Source of the DNA: Chachezhania antarctica
GTDB taxonomy: Bacteria > Pseudomonadota > Alphaproteobacteria > Rhodobacterales > Rhodobacteraceae
NCBI RefSeq assembly: GCF_003646465.1
Contig: NZ_QZEX01000002.1
Location: forward strand, 434,001-498,000
Direction: 5' to 3'
Length of the DNA stretch: 64,000 nucleotides
Position 1 is the stretch's first letter. Each line of letters opens with the position of its first letter. Position numbers and translations under genes: made by a program. The notes beneath the pieces are model-generated. The model was not told where the DNA came from and made no database searches. It was given only the letters and a program-made list of their open reading frames with translations. Positions 1-8,950 of this stretch are shown piece after piece.

Positions 1-5
1 TCGCC

Positions 6-1739
6 ATGGCCATCGTTGGCGGGATGTTCGTTCTTTTCCTGCGCGAGACCTACCCGACCGAGGTCGTGGCCCTGACCGGGGTGTCGCTGCTGCTGATCCT
101 TGGCATCCTGCCCTATGGCGATGCGCTGAAGGTCTTCAACAACCCCGCGCCGTGGACCATCGCGGCCATGTTCATCATCATGGGCGCGCTTGTCCGGACC
201 GGCGCGCTGGACGAATTCACCAGCCGGGCGCAGAACATGGCGGCCGAACGTCCACGCATGGCCATCGTGGCGCTGATGGCCTTCGTGATCGTGGCGTCGG
301 CCGTGGTGTCGAACACACCGGTCGTCGTGGTGATGATCCCGATCTTCGTGCAGGTGTCGCGGACGCTGAAGATCTCGGCCTCCAAGACATTGATTCCATT
401 GTCATATGCCGCGATCCTTGGCGGGCTGCTGACGCTGATCGGCACCTCGACCAACCTGCTGGTCGACGGCGTGGCCCGCGCCAACGGCCAGCCCGCCTTC
501 GGCATATTCGAGGTCACGCCTCTGGGCATCGCCCTTGTCATCTGGGGCATGATCTACCTGCGCTTCATCGGCACCCGGCTGCTGCCCGACCGCGACAGCC
601 TTGCGATGCTGCTGAGCGACCGGTCGAAGATGAAGTTCTTCACCGAAGCCGTCGTGCCGCCCGACAGTAACCTGATCGGCCGCGAGGTTACCGGCGTGCA
701 GCTGTTCCAGCGCGAAGGCGTGCGGCTGATCGACGTGGTCCGCGGCGATGCCTCGCTGCGGCGCAACCTTGAAGACGTGACGCTGGAAGTGGGCGACCGG
801 GTCGTGCTGCGGACGGAAATGACCGAGCTTCTGAGCCTTCAGCGCACCAAGTCGCTGAAGCGGGTCGACCAGGTGTCGGCGGTGGAAACATCCACGGTCG
901 AGGTGCTGATCACGCCGGGCTGCAAGATGGTGGGCCGGTCGCTGGGCGCGATGCGGCTGCGGCGGCGCTACGGGATCTACGTTCTGGCCGCGCACCGGCG
1001 GAACCAGAACATCGGCCGCCAGCTGGACGATCTGGTCGTCCGCGTGGGCGATACGCTGCTGCTGGAAGGCGCGCCGGGAGATATCCAGCGGCTGGCGACC
1101 GACATGGACATGGTTTCCGTCTCGCAACCCTCGGCCCGGGCCTTCCGCCGCAACCAGGCCCCCATCGCGCTGGCCGCCCTTCTGGGCATCGTGGCCCTGG
1201 CCGCCATCGGCGTGGCCCCGATCCTTGCCCTGTCGGTGGTCGCCGTGGCGACGGTGCTGGTGACCCGCTGTATCGACGCCGAGGAAGCGTTTTCCTTCAT
1301 CGACGGACGCCTGCTGGCGCTGATCTTCTCGATGCTGGCGGTGGGGGCGGCGCTTGAGGCCTCGGGTGCCGTCAAGCTGATGGTCGAGGCCGTGGCCCCT
1401 GCCCTGAAGGGTCTGCCGCCCTTCTTCCTTGTCTGGGCGATCTACCTGCTGACCTCGCTCCTGACCGAGCTTGTGTCGAACAATGCCGTGGCGGTCCTCG
1501 TGACGCCGGTGGCCATCGGGCTGGCGCAGGCCATGGGGGTGGAGCCACGGCCGCTGATCGTGGCGGTGATGGTCGCGGCCTCGGCTTCGTTCGCGACGCC
1601 CATCGGGTATCAGACCAACATGCTGGTCTACGGGCCGGGCGGGTACAAGTTCACCGACTTCATGAAGGTGGGTATCCCGCTGAACCTGTCGATCGGTTTG
1701 CTGGCCTCGGCGTTGATCCCGCTGCTCTGGCCGCTGTGA
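6..1739 (+). CDS. SLC13-type permease with two TrkA-C (RCK-C) domains, 5' end probably cut by window
   Basis: This is an inner-membrane transporter of the divalent anion:Na+ symporter/CitMHS type. Of the 577 residues seen, about 1-190 and 385-577 are hydrophobic membrane segments. They flank a soluble region (about 210-375) with two TrkA-C-like domains. Family-like hairpin motifs are visible: GTSTNLLVDG in the first half and SNNAVAVLVTP in the second. The ATG at 6 lies against the window edge. Alignment by eye with the paralogue at 3996-5774 suggests 8-10 residues are missing, so the true start is probably upstream. The substrate cannot be read from the sequence; TrkA-C domains usually bind ligands and regulate. 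The gene converges on the FAD dehydrogenase across a hairpin at 1748-1772. Confidence 0.88.
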   Translation: MAIVGGMFVLFLRETYPTEVVALTGVSLLLILGILPYGDALKVFNNPAPWTIAAMFIIMGALVRTGALDEFTSRAQNMAAERPRMAIVALMAFVIVASAVVSNTPVVVVMIPIFVQVSRTLKISASKTLIPLSYAAILGGLLTLIGTSTNLLVDGVARANGQPAFGIFEVTPLGIALVIWGMIYLRFIGTRLLPDRDSLAMLLSDRSKMKFFTEAVVPPDSNLIGREVTGVQLFQREGVRLIDVVRGDASLRRNLEDVTLEVGDRVVLRTEMTELLSLQRTKSLKRVDQVSAVETSTVEVLITPGCKMVGRSLGAMRLRRRYGIYVLAAHRRNQNIGRQLDDLVVRVGDTLLLEGAPGDIQRLATDMDMVSVSQPSARAFRRNQAPIALAALLGIVALAAIGVAPILALSVVAVATVLVTRCIDAEEAFSFIDGRLLALIFSMLAVGAALEASGAVKLMVEAVAPALKGLPPFFLVWAIYLLTSLLTELVSNNAVAVLVTPVAIGLAQAMGVEPRPLIVAVMVAASASFATPIGYQTNMLVYGPGGYKFTDFMKVGIPLNLSIGLLASALIPLLWPL

Positions 1740-1747
1740 CGCACGTC

Positions 1748-1772
1748 GCAAGGCCGTTGGACACGGCCTTGC
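1748..1772. terminator. Bidirectional hairpin between convergent genes
   Basis: A perfect 10-bp inverted repeat (GCAAGGCCGT / ACGGCCTTGC) with a 5-nt loop lies 8 bp after the permease stop and 15 bp beyond the stop of the convergent FAD dehydrogenase. There is no good T-run on either side, so it is a terminator-like stem rather than a textbook intrinsic terminator. Confidence 0.6.
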
Positions 1773-1787
1773 TGCCACTGTTTGCTT

Positions 1788-3446
1788 TCAGGCGATGAAA
1801 TCCGACCGTCCCGCCTGCCGGCCCGAGAAGATGCAACCGCCCAGGAACGTCCCTTCCAGCGCATTGTAGCCGTGATAGCCGCCACCACCGAAGCCTGCCA
1901 CTTCGCCCACGGCGAAGAGCCCGGGCACCGGCGCGCCGTCGGCCCCCAGCACCCGGGCATCGAGGTCGGTCTGCAGACCGCCCAGCGATTTCCGTGTCAG
2001 GATATGCAGCCGCACCGCGATCAGCGGGCCGTTGGCGGGATCGAGGAACCTGTGCGGCGGCGCGGTGCGCAGCAGCCTGTCCCCCCGATGATGGCGCGCG
2101 GCCTGAATGGCGATGATCTGCGCATCCTTGGCAAACGGGTTGTCCACCTGCCTGTCCCGCGCCTCGATCTGGGTGCGCAGGGACGAAGCGTCCAGCAGAT
2201 CGGAGCCCGCGATCCGGTTCATGCCGGCGACCAGAGTTTCCAGGTCCTTGGCCACGACGAAATCGTCACCCTTTTCCTTGAACGCCTCGATCGGGGCCGG
2301 CGCGCCCTTGCCCGACAACAGGCGCGCGCGGATCACCTCCATCCACTTGCCCGAGCTCAGATCCGGGTTCTGTTCCGAGCCGGACAGGGCGAACTCCTTC
2401 TCGATCACCTTCTGGGTGAGGATGAACCACGAATAGCCGTGGCCCGCGGCCAGGATCGCCTTCAGCGTCGCGCGCGTGTCGAAACCGGGCATCGCGGGCG
2501 GGGCCAGACGGCGGCCTGTCGCGTCGAACCACATCGAGGACGGGCCGGGCAGGATGCGGATGCCGTGCATGGGCCAGATCGGATCCCAGTTGGTGATGCC
2601 TTCGGTGTAGTGCCACATCCGGTCTTCGTTGATGACCCGGCCCCCCGCCGCGGCCGCGATGCCCTGCATCCGCCCGTCGACATGGAAGGGCACGCCCGAC
2701 AGCATTTCGGCCGGCGGCGCGCCCAGAGCTTCGACCGGCCAGACCTTGCGGACCATCTCGTGATTGCCGCCGATCCCGCCGGACGCGACGATGACCGCGC
2801 CCGCGCGGAATTCGAAACTTCCGGTCTCGTCGCGGTTGGTCTTCTGCCCGCGCGCGCCGGTGTCGGGCGCCAGCACCTGCCCGGAGACGCCTTTCACCGC
2901 GCCCCCTTCGGTCACGATCTGGTCGACCCGGTGGCGGAAGCGGAACGTGATCCGCCCGGCATCCGCATGGGCGCGCACGCGGCGCAGGAAGGGCGCCAGA
3001 ACGCCCGGGCCGGTGCCCCATGTCAGGTGGAAGCGTGGCACGGAATTGCCGTGCCCGTCGGCCCACGCGCCGCCGCGTTCCGCCCAGCCGACGACGGGGA
3101 ACCAGCGGAACCCCATCTCCTTCAGCCAGGGGCGCATGTCGGAGGCGGCGAAATCGAGATACGCCTCGGCCCATTTGCGGGGCCAGGCGTCTTCTTCCCG
3201 GTCGAAGCCGGCGGAGCCCATCCAGTCGGACCTTGCCAGCGCGTGGCTGTCCCTGATCCCCATGCGCCGCTGTTCCGGCGTGTCGATCATGAAGAGCCCG
3301 CCCAGCGACCAGAACGCCTGCCCGCCAAGAAAGGATTCGGGCTCCTGATCGACGATCAGGACCTGCTTTCCGCGGTCGCCCAGTTCCGCCGCGGCAACAA
3401 GGCCCGCAAGCCCGCCGCCGACGACGATGACATCGGCTGTGTCCAT
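1788..3446 (-). CDS. FAD-binding dehydrogenase (KsdD/FrdA-like flavoprotein)
   Basis: A cytoplasmic flavoprotein oxidoreductase of 552 residues, in the fumarate reductase/3-ketosteroid dehydrogenase superfamily. The N-terminus carries a dinucleotide-binding motif (VIVVGGGLAGLVAAAELG, about 6-23) followed by an acidic strand end (IVDQE). The C-terminus carries the second FAD-contact segment (GLFAVGEVAGFGGGG and GTFLGGCIFSG). The start chosen is the ATG at 3446, because GGGAGGGG lies just upstream and the Rossmann motif begins a few residues in; the open frame extends to 3566 without support. The physiological substrate is not evident. It resembles the conserved 'putative FAD-binding dehydrogenase' group rather than a characterised enzyme. 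Confidence 0.85.
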   Translation of the reverse strand: MDTADVIVVGGGLAGLVAAAELGDRGKQVLIVDQEPESFLGGQAFWSLGGLFMIDTPEQRRMGIRDSHALARSDWMGSAGFDREEDAWPRKWAEAYLDFAASDMRPWLKEMGFRWFPVVGWAERGGAWADGHGNSVPRFHLTWGTGPGVLAPFLRRVRAHADAGRITFRFRHRVDQIVTEGGAVKGVSGQVLAPDTGARGQKTNRDETGSFEFRAGAVIVASGGIGGNHEMVRKVWPVEALGAPPAEMLSGVPFHVDGRMQGIAAAAGGRVINEDRMWHYTEGITNWDPIWPMHGIRILPGPSSMWFDATGRRLAPPAMPGFDTRATLKAILAAGHGYSWFILTQKVIEKEFALSGSEQNPDLSSGKWMEVIRARLLSGKGAPAPIEAFKEKGDDFVVAKDLETLVAGMNRIAGSDLLDASSLRTQIEARDRQVDNPFAKDAQIIAIQAARHHRGDRLLRTAPPHRFLDPANGPLIAVRLHILTRKSLGGLQTDLDARVLGADGAPVPGLFAVGEVAGFGGGGYHGYNALEGTFLGGCIFSGRQAGRSDFIA

Positions 3447-3569
3447 GTGATCCCCTCCCGTTTTTTTGGGGAAGACTAGGACAGGATGGAGGTCTTGCGA
3501 AATGGTTTCGCGGGGACAAGGGGTAGCGAAAGTCGCTCGTAATCTGTCGCGAACCTCACCGTACAAGAG

Positions 3570-3842
3570 TTATTCAGGAAAACACTTACCCTGTTCGCGA
3601 ATCCAAATAGCTGACACCCGGGCTATTTGCGCTCTGGTTAGCAAAATTTCCCGATACACAGCGAGCATCAGCAATCCTATCAAGTAGAATGCCAAATGGT
3701 CCATATTCAGACCATACCACCAACCGATTAGAGATAAACCAACTACGGCAATAACCGGATGCCAATCTGCGTCGCGCTGGAGCCGTTTTTCGTATGCAAC
3801 GGCGTCTTCAAAAGCTGTTAAATACTCTCGATCTGCGGACAT
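3570..3842 (-). CDS. Small two-helix membrane protein, unknown function
   Basis: A 90-residue protein with a charged N-terminus (about 1-28) and two hydrophobic stretches (about 30-48 and 51-67), ending in a basic/hydrophilic tail. The ATG at 3842 has GGAGAG a few bases upstream; an in-frame ATG at 3854 has no clear ribosome site. The gene is visibly more AT-rich than its neighbours and ends about 120 bp upstream of the FAD dehydrogenase start, so it may be a recent arrival. I do not recognise a family. Confidence 0.55.
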   Translation of the reverse strand: MSADREYLTAFEDAVAYEKRLQRDADWHPVIAVVGLSLIGWWYGLNMDHLAFYLIGLLMLAVYREILLTRAQIARVSAIWIREQGKCFPE

Positions 3843-3923
3843 TGAACTCTCCATAGTTTGGCCAACGCTACTTCGGCCGGTACAATGTCCGAACCGTTAT
3901 ATGACGCAGGGTGCCTGCTACGC

Positions 3924-3971
3924 ACGCACCATTACCCCTTGCTGGCGAATGGTGCGTGGGGACCACGCACC
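3924..3971. repeat. Overlapping inverted repeats (two alternative hairpins)
   Basis: A 10-bp perfect inverted repeat (ACGCACCATT at 3924-3933 with AATGGTGCGT at 3948-3957) shares its right arm with a second perfect 9-bp inverted repeat (GGTGCGTGG at 3951-3959 with CCACGCACC at 3963-3971). The two stems exclude each other. The block sits 25 bp past the stop of the minus-strand permease, so it may end that transcript or be a REP-like intergenic repeat. Confidence 0.6.
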
Positions 3972-3995
3972 CTACCGGTCCTGCCCGGCCATGGC

Positions 3996-5774
3996 TCAGG
4001 GTGTCATCGGCCAGAACACCAAGAGCGCGGGGATCGATACCGCGACGATCAGGACTTCCAGCGGCAGGCCCATGCGCCAGTAGTCTCCGAACCGGTAGCC
4101 GCCCGGGCCAAGGACCAGCGTGTTGTTCTTGTGACCGATGGGCGTGAGGAACGCCGCCGAGGCCGCGACGGCCACCGCCATCAGGAACGGGTCCGGGGAG
4201 ACGTCCAGCGCGCGGGCCATCTCGATCCCCACGGGGGCCGCGACGATGGTCGTGGCGGTGTTGTTCAGCACGTCCGACAGGCTCATCGTGACGATCATCA
4301 GCACCGCCAGCACCGCCCAGGCCGGCAGGCCGTCGGTCAGCGTGATCAGGGCACGGGCGATCAGGTCGGTGCCGCCCGAGGTCTCCAGCGCCGCGCCAAG
4401 GGGGATCATCGAGCCCAGGAGCACCACGACGGGCCATTCGACATGGGTGTAGATCTCGGCGATCGGCAGGATGCGGGCCAGCACGTAGCCCACGACGACC
4501 AGTCCCAGCGCCACCGGCAGGTAGATCAGCCCGAAGGCCGCCGCCGCAACCGCGACGGCGAAAAGACCAAGCGCCAGCCAGATCTTGTCATCGGCGGTCA
4601 CGTCGCGGCCGCGTTCGGCCAGGGGCAGCACGCCCAGCCAGTCGGCCACCACCTGCCCCCGCCCCTTGGGGCTGAGCAGCAGGACGAGATCGCCCGGTTC
4701 CACCACCGTCCGGCGGATCTGCGACCGGATGCGACGACCCTGCCGGGACAGGCCCAGCAGGATCGCACCCTGCCGCCAGGCCAGCCCCAGCGCCTGCGCG
4801 GTGCGGCCGGCGATGCGGGCGCCTTCGGGCACCACGGCCTCGACCACTTCCAGCCCCTCGCCCGCGGCGGTCAGCTGGTCCTGCCGGTCCCCGTCGGAGA
4901 AATCGAGCGACAGGCCCGCACGGAATTCATCGAGCGCTTCCGACGTCGCCTCGATCACCAGCACGTCTCCGGCCATCAGCTTCACGGTGGAGGCACGGCC
5001 ATAGCGGCGTTCGCCGTCGCGGATCAGGCCCACGATGGCGACATCCGCGGCCTCGGCCTCTTCGTCCAGTTCGTTCACACGGCGGCCGATCTGGTCGGAT
5101 TCCTCGGGCACCGTCAACTCGGCGATGTAGGAGGCGAAATCGGCGGCCTCGGCCCCCGCATCGGCCCGGTTCGGGATCAGGCGCCAACCGATCAGCGAGA
5201 CGAAGAGAAGGCCCGCGATGGCAGCCAGCCCGCCAACGGGCGCGAAATCGAACATCGAATAGGGCGCGCCAAGGGCATCGTTGCGGATCGAGGCGATGAT
5301 GATGTTGGGCGGCGTGCCGATCAGCGTGGCCATGCCGCCAAGGATCGTCGCGAAGGACAGGGGCATCAGCGACAGGCCCGGCGGGCGCTTGGCCTTGCGG
5401 GCGGTCTGGATATCGACGGGCATCAAGAGCGCAAGGGCAGCCACGTTGTTCATGAAGGCCGACAGGACGGCGCCAAGCCCGCCCATCAGCGTGATATGCG
5501 CGCCAAGCCCGCGGCCGGTATCGACGAGCGTCCGCGTGATCAGCATCACGGCGCCCGACCGCACCAGCCCGGCCGACACGATCAGCACCAGCGCCACCAC
5601 CAGCGTCGCGGGATGGCCGAAGCCCGCAAAGGCCTGATCGGACGGCACGACCCCCAGCACCACGCCTGCAAGCAGCGCGGAAAAGGCCACGAGATCGTAG
5701 CGGAACCGCCCCCACAGAAGGAGGCCGAAGACAGCGCCGAACAGCGCGAAAAGAATGATCTGATCCTGGGTCAT
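3996..5774 (-). CDS. SLC13-type permease with two TrkA-C domains
   Basis: A second transporter of the same architecture as the gene at 6-1739, full length at 592 residues. It has an N-terminal membrane block (about 1-190), a soluble middle (about 205-380) with two TrkA-C-like domains (for example LMAGDVLVIEATSEAL and VVEPGDLVLLLSPKG), then a C-terminal membrane block. Characteristic loops are GGMATLIGTPPNIIIASI and LNNTATTIVAAPVG. The ATG at 5774 starts a typical MTQDQIILFAL leader. It lies downstream of marC on the same strand with a 139-bp gap, so it may have its own promoter. The substrate is unknown; anion or sulfate/dicarboxylate transport would fit the family. Confidence 0.88.
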   Translation of the reverse strand: MTQDQIILFALFGAVFGLLLWGRFRYDLVAFSALLAGVVLGVVPSDQAFAGFGHPATLVVALVLIVSAGLVRSGAVMLITRTLVDTGRGLGAHITLMGGLGAVLSAFMNNVAALALLMPVDIQTARKAKRPPGLSLMPLSFATILGGMATLIGTPPNIIIASIRNDALGAPYSMFDFAPVGGLAAIAGLLFVSLIGWRLIPNRADAGAEAADFASYIAELTVPEESDQIGRRVNELDEEAEAADVAIVGLIRDGERRYGRASTVKLMAGDVLVIEATSEALDEFRAGLSLDFSDGDRQDQLTAAGEGLEVVEAVVPEGARIAGRTAQALGLAWRQGAILLGLSRQGRRIRSQIRRTVVEPGDLVLLLSPKGRGQVVADWLGVLPLAERGRDVTADDKIWLALGLFAVAVAAAAFGLIYLPVALGLVVVGYVLARILPIAEIYTHVEWPVVVLLGSMIPLGAALETSGGTDLIARALITLTDGLPAWAVLAVLMIVTMSLSDVLNNTATTIVAAPVGIEMARALDVSPDPFLMAVAVAASAAFLTPIGHKNNTLVLGPGGYRFGDYWRMGLPLEVLIVAVSIPALLVFWPMTP

Positions 5775-5891
5775 GACCGCACCCTATGAGCCTCGCATCG
5801 TGGAGGCCAGAGGAAGGACGGCGGGGCGGCCAGTCCCGGCTAACACTCTGTAACCGTTTCGGTTCAGGGGACAAGATGGCATCGGCAGGCG

Positions 5892-5908
5892 CCGGCCGCG
5901 CGGGCCGG
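5892..5908 (-). terminator. GC hairpin just after marC
   Basis: CCGGCC and GGCCGG pair around a 5-nt GC loop immediately beyond the marC stop codon (5914). It is a short, T-less stem that may end the marC transcript. Confidence 0.35.
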
Positions 5909-5913
5909 ACCGT

Positions 5914-6531
5914 CTAGACCGCGGGCAGGCCGTCCCGGATCAGCTGCACGATGGCCTCGATCACGTTGTCGACGGCCACGGCGGCCAGGATCATGCCCAT
6001 CACCCGGCTGACGATGGCGGCGCCCGTGCGGCCGATCACCTTCAGGATCGGGGTGGCCGCCAGCATGAACAGGAAGGCCACGGCCAGCACCGACACCATC
6101 ACCCCCGCCGTCACCACCTGTTCGGGAACCGAGAAGCGGTAATTGTCGGTCAGAAGCACGATGGCCAGCATCGCCCCGGGTGACGCGAGAGACGGCACCG
6201 CCAGCGGAAAGATGGCCGGGTTGTCGTCTTCGGACGGCTCGGACTCCTTGCCGGTGTCCGCGAAGATCATGGTCAGCGCGAACAGGAACAGGACCAGCCC
6301 GCCCGCGATCTGGAAGGCAGGGAGCGAGATCCCCAGCGCATCGATCAGGAACTGCCCCAGCACGAGGAAGAACAAAAGCACGCCTGCGGCCACAAGTGCG
6401 GCCTGCAGCGCGGTCTTGCGTTGTTGCGCCGGGGAGAGGCCCGCCGTCACGGCGGTGAAGACGGGAATGGTTCCGATGGGGTCGATCACGACCCAGAGGA
6501 CGACGAACTGTTCGAAAAGATTGATAGTCAT
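5914..6531 (-). CDS. MarC-family inner-membrane protein
   Basis: A 205-residue protein of the MarC/UPF0056 family with about six hydrophobic helices and almost no soluble domain. The opening MTINLFEQFVVLWVVIDPIG and the segment IPVFTAVTAGLSP are typical of the family, which opens with a conserved IDPIG-like motif. The family has no settled function: the original link to multiple antibiotic resistance in E. coli was not upheld. The gene is divergent from yebC, with 258 bp between the two starts. Confidence 0.88.
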   Translation of the reverse strand: MTINLFEQFVVLWVVIDPIGTIPVFTAVTAGLSPAQQRKTALQAALVAAGVLLFFLVLGQFLIDALGISLPAFQIAGGLVLFLFALTMIFADTGKESEPSEDDNPAIFPLAVPSLASPGAMLAIVLLTDNYRFSVPEQVVTAGVMVSVLAVAFLFMLAATPILKVIGRTGAAIVSRVMGMILAAVAVDNVIEAIVQLIRDGLPAV

Positions 6532-6789
6532 GAAAATCCGTTTGGGTCGCGGCTGTGCCTATGCGCCGGGACGTGAGGAAACGCTGTGAGCTATGGGCCA
6601 CGGATGCATCTTTTATTCCATAGCGCAAGGGGTTATCCGGGGTCGGACCGCGTTTGCCCCTGCCCCGGCGCGGCGACGCCCCCTTCCCCGGCGGGCGCGC
6701 GGGGCGCGGACCAAGCGACGGCGGCTTGCAGGGCGTGGGGGCTCTGGCCTATAGAACGCGTCAGACAATTCACGAGCTGGAGATCATCA

Positions 6790-7530
6790 ATGGCCGGACA
6801 TTCCAAATGGGCCAATATTCAGCACCGCAAGGGGCGGCAGGATGCGGCCCGTTCGAAACTGTTTTCGAAGCTGTCGAAAGAGATCACCGTCGCCGCCAAG
6901 ATGGGCGACCCCGATCCCGACAAGAACCCGCGCCTGCGGCTGGCGGTGAAAGAGGCCAAGTCGCAATCCGTCCCCAAGGACGTGATCGACCGCGCCATCA
7001 AGAAATCGCAGGCCGGTGACGGCGACGATTACGAAGAGATCCGCTACGAAGGCTATGGCCCCAGCGGGGTCGCGATCATCGTCGAGGCGATGACCGACAA
7101 CCGCAACCGGACGGCATCGAACGTGCGGTCGACCTTTTCCAAGAACGGCGGCAACCTGGGCGAGACGGGCTCGGTCGGGTTCATGTTCGAACGCAAGGGC
7201 GAAGTGTCCTACCCCGCCGATGCGGGCGATGCCGAAACGGTGCTGGAAGCCGCGATCGAGGCCGGGGCGGAGGACGTCGACAGCTCGGAAGACGGGCATT
7301 TCATCTATTGCGCCGATACCGACCTGAACGAGGTGTCGAACGCGCTGGAAGAGTCGCTGGGCGAATCCGAGAGCACCAAGCTGGTCTGGAAGCCGATGAC
7401 GACGACCGAGATGGATCTGGACGGGTTGCAGAAGCTGATGAAGCTGGTGGACGCGCTGGAAGACGATGACGACGTCCAGCGGGTGACCACCAATTTCGAG
7501 GCGTCCGACGAGGTCATGGCGCAGCTGTAA
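6790..7530 (+). CDS. yebC: YebC/PmpR-family regulatory protein
   Basis: A 246-residue cytoplasmic protein of the widely conserved YebC/PmpR family. Members bind DNA as transcriptional regulators and, in some bacteria, help ribosomes through proline stretches. The start is fixed by the hallmark [16 protein letters not shown]-terminus at 6790; the longer open frame to 6586 is not real. Other family segments are [21 protein letters not shown] and [17 protein letters not shown], and the length matches the family. The surrounding genes give no clue to specific targets here. Confidence 0.96.
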   Translation: MAGHSKWANIQHRKGRQDAARSKLFSKLSKEITVAAKMGDPDPDKNPRLRLAVKEAKSQSVPKDVIDRAIKKSQAGDGDDYEEIRYEGYGPSGVAIIVEAMTDNRNRTASNVRSTFSKNGGNLGETGSVGFMFERKGEVSYPADAGDAETVLEAAIEAGAEDVDSSEDGHFIYCADTDLNEVSNALEESLGESESTKLVWKPMTTTEMDLDGLQKLMKLVDALEDDDDVQRVTTNFEASDEVMAQL

Positions 7531-7541
7531 GCGCAAAGTTT

Positions 7542-7616
7542 CGCCGCGCATGGCGCGGCGACAGACGCGGGGGCGCTGCCCCCGCGCGCCCCGTTCCCAC
7601 AGGGGGCAAGCCCCCT
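7542..7616. repeat. Three tandem GC-rich hairpins after yebC
   Basis: Three perfect stems follow each other: CGCCGCGC/GCGCGGCG (7542-7560), GCGGGGGC/GCCCCCGC (7567-7585) and AGGGGGC/GCCCCCT (7601-7616). They fill the gap between convergent yebC and the SpoIIAA-like gene and probably act as a two-way terminator. In my recollection such G/C blocks are common between genes in Rhodobacteraceae, which supports the taxonomic guess. Confidence 0.65.
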
Positions 7617-7626
7617 GCACCCCCGG

Positions 7627-7989
7627 TCATTTGGGCATGGTCAGCCATTCGCGGGCAGACGGTTCTTCCGTCAGCGGGAACGCCTTCACAGGATATGGCA
7701 GGAACACCGCGGCCGCGCGGACGGCCGTGGACACCCAGCCCAGGTCCGAACAGATCGCGATCCGGTCGAACGCGCCCAGATGGGACAGGCCCAGTTTCGT
7801 GTCCTCCCACGCGGCGGCCATGTCGTAGCCTTGGAAATCCTCACCCACCACGGCAAGCACCAGCAATTTCGGCTCGGCTTTCAGCGCGGCTTCCATCGCC
7901 GGTTCAAGCACGGCGGAATAATCGTGTTGCGTGACGGTGCCGCTGAGGCGCACCGTCAACTGGGCGCCGCTTTGCGTGACTTCGATCAT
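7627..7989 (-). CDS. SpoIIAA-like (STAS/SEC14-fold) protein
   Basis: A 120-residue soluble protein of the SpoIIAA-like family. It has alternating strands and helices, begins MIEVTQSGAQLTVRLSGTVT and contains the typical VLAVVGEDFQGYDMAAAWEDTK region. Family members adopt a STAS-like fold, but their role outside sporulation is not established. The ATG at 7989 is the only sensible start. It lies 29 bp before the end of the PhyH-like gene on the same strand, so it may be downstream of that gene (8019-8819) in the same transcript. Confidence 0.75.
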   Translation of the reverse strand: MIEVTQSGAQLTVRLSGTVTQHDYSAVLEPAMEAALKAEPKLLVLAVVGEDFQGYDMAAAWEDTKLGLSHLGAFDRIAICSDLGWVSTAVRAAAVFLPYPVKAFPLTEEPSAREWLTMPK

Positions 7990-8018
7990 GGTCCCATCCC
8001 CGTTGACTGTCAGGCACT

Positions 8019-8819
8019 CTACTCCAGCGAGAGCCAGTCTGTCATGCCGCCCGGCAGATGCGGGCGAAAATAGGCGATCATGCGCGGGTCCGCGTCATCC
8101 GCCTGCCACGGGGCCACGCCGTGGACCGCGAGCCGGTGAAGCAGCGTCGCCTCCCCCGGGCGGGCCGGAACGGTCACGCGCTTGCAGGTGTCGAACGCCG
8201 TGCGGCGGGCAGTCTGGTAGGGGTCGGTCAGGTCGATGTTTGGCCAGTCCGCGGGTGGATGCGGGGCCAGCGCCGCGCGCAGCGCGCGGGCGATCAGGTG
8301 GTGGCTGCCCTCCCACACGACCAGCGGCGCGGCCTCGGGCGCGGCATCGGTCAGCGGCAGGCCAAGGATGTAGGCGTGCGGTTCGCTGAGGAACCGCCGC
8401 CGCGCGGGGCCGTCGCGGCGCAGGCCATCGACATGGGCGGCATCGCGTTTCTCGCGGTAGCGCGCCGCGGCCTCGCTTTCACCATCGCGCGGGCGGGGAT
8501 AGCCGGGCCAGACGGTTGAAAGCTGGGCCCGGTGGAGGGGCAGCGGGCCATAGAGGCGTTCTATGAACGCCATCACCCACCCGTTCAGCGGCGCGGACCC
8601 TGCGACACGGCCAAGCGCATCGTTGGGCAGCGCTTCGAGGCCCACGAACCACGTGCCTTCGCAGACATGGAGCGCGGAATAGGCAGGATCGGTCAGTGCC
8701 GCTTCGCCGGCCCGCCGGGCGTGTTCGGCCCAGTCGAGAACGGCGGGATCGGCCGGAAACCGCAGCCAGCCATCGGCATGGAACGCACGTGACAGGTCGT
8801 CGAAATCGGGGCGGGTCAT
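8019..8819 (-). CDS. Phytanoyl-CoA dioxygenase (PhyH)-like protein
   Basis: A 266-residue protein resembling Fe(II)/2-oxoglutarate-dependent oxygenases of the PhyH family. A metal-binding H-x-D pair is visible at about H129-D131 (AAHVDGL) and a distal histidine cluster at about H228/H233 (LLHRLAVHGVAPW), followed by an arginine-containing end. The start is taken as ATG 8819 (MTRPDFDDL), with an alternative at 8837. The substrate is unknown. A 22-codon frame (8816-8884) overlaps its start as ATGA. dusA lies 67 bp upstream of that frame. Confidence 0.65.
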   Translation of the reverse strand: MTRPDFDDLSRAFHADGWLRFPADPAVLDWAEHARRAGEAALTDPAYSALHVCEGTWFVGLEALPNDALGRVAGSAPLNGWVMAFIERLYGPLPLHRAQLSTVWPGYPRPRDGESEAAARYREKRDAAHVDGLRRDGPARRRFLSEPHAYILGLPLTDAAPEAAPLVVWEGSHHLIARALRAALAPHPPADWPNIDLTDPYQTARRTAFDTCKRVTVPARPGEATLLHRLAVHGVAPWQADDADPRMIAYFRPHLPGGMTDWLSLE

Positions 8820-8884
8820 TTCGGGGTCACCTGCCATACGGCGGACCGCACCGGATTGCCTTGCATGAAAGCCACTGTCTTCAC
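8816..8884 (-). CDS. Possible 22-residue leader ORF coupled to the PhyH-like gene
   Basis: A GTG-started frame preceded by AGGAG encodes about 22 residues (MKTVAFMQGNPVRSAVWQVT..) and stops with TGA overlapping the ATG of the next gene (ATGA). Spacing and overlap suggest translational coupling, but so short a frame can arise by chance. I do not recognise it. Confidence 0.25.
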   Translation of the reverse strand: MKTVAFMQGNPVRSAVWQVTPK

Positions 8885-8950
8885 GGGCGGGCTCCTGTCA
8901 CCCGGTCAACGCGCTGCGGGTTTGCCAGAGGCGAAAGCGCGGGCCCCACC

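Noticed and set aside
402-1778. Minus-strand frame of 458 codons opposite the first SLC13 permease
   Set aside because: His/Arg/Gln-rich shadow with no motif; the plus strand is a clear transporter.
1782-3479. Plus-strand frame of 565 codons opposite the FAD dehydrogenase
   Set aside because: Shadow frame rich in Arg/His; the minus strand encodes a clear flavoprotein.
3858-5789. Long plus-strand frame of 643 codons opposite the second SLC13 permease
   Set aside because: It is His/Arg/Gln-rich with no fold or motif, and mirrors the codon pattern of the real minus-strand gene.
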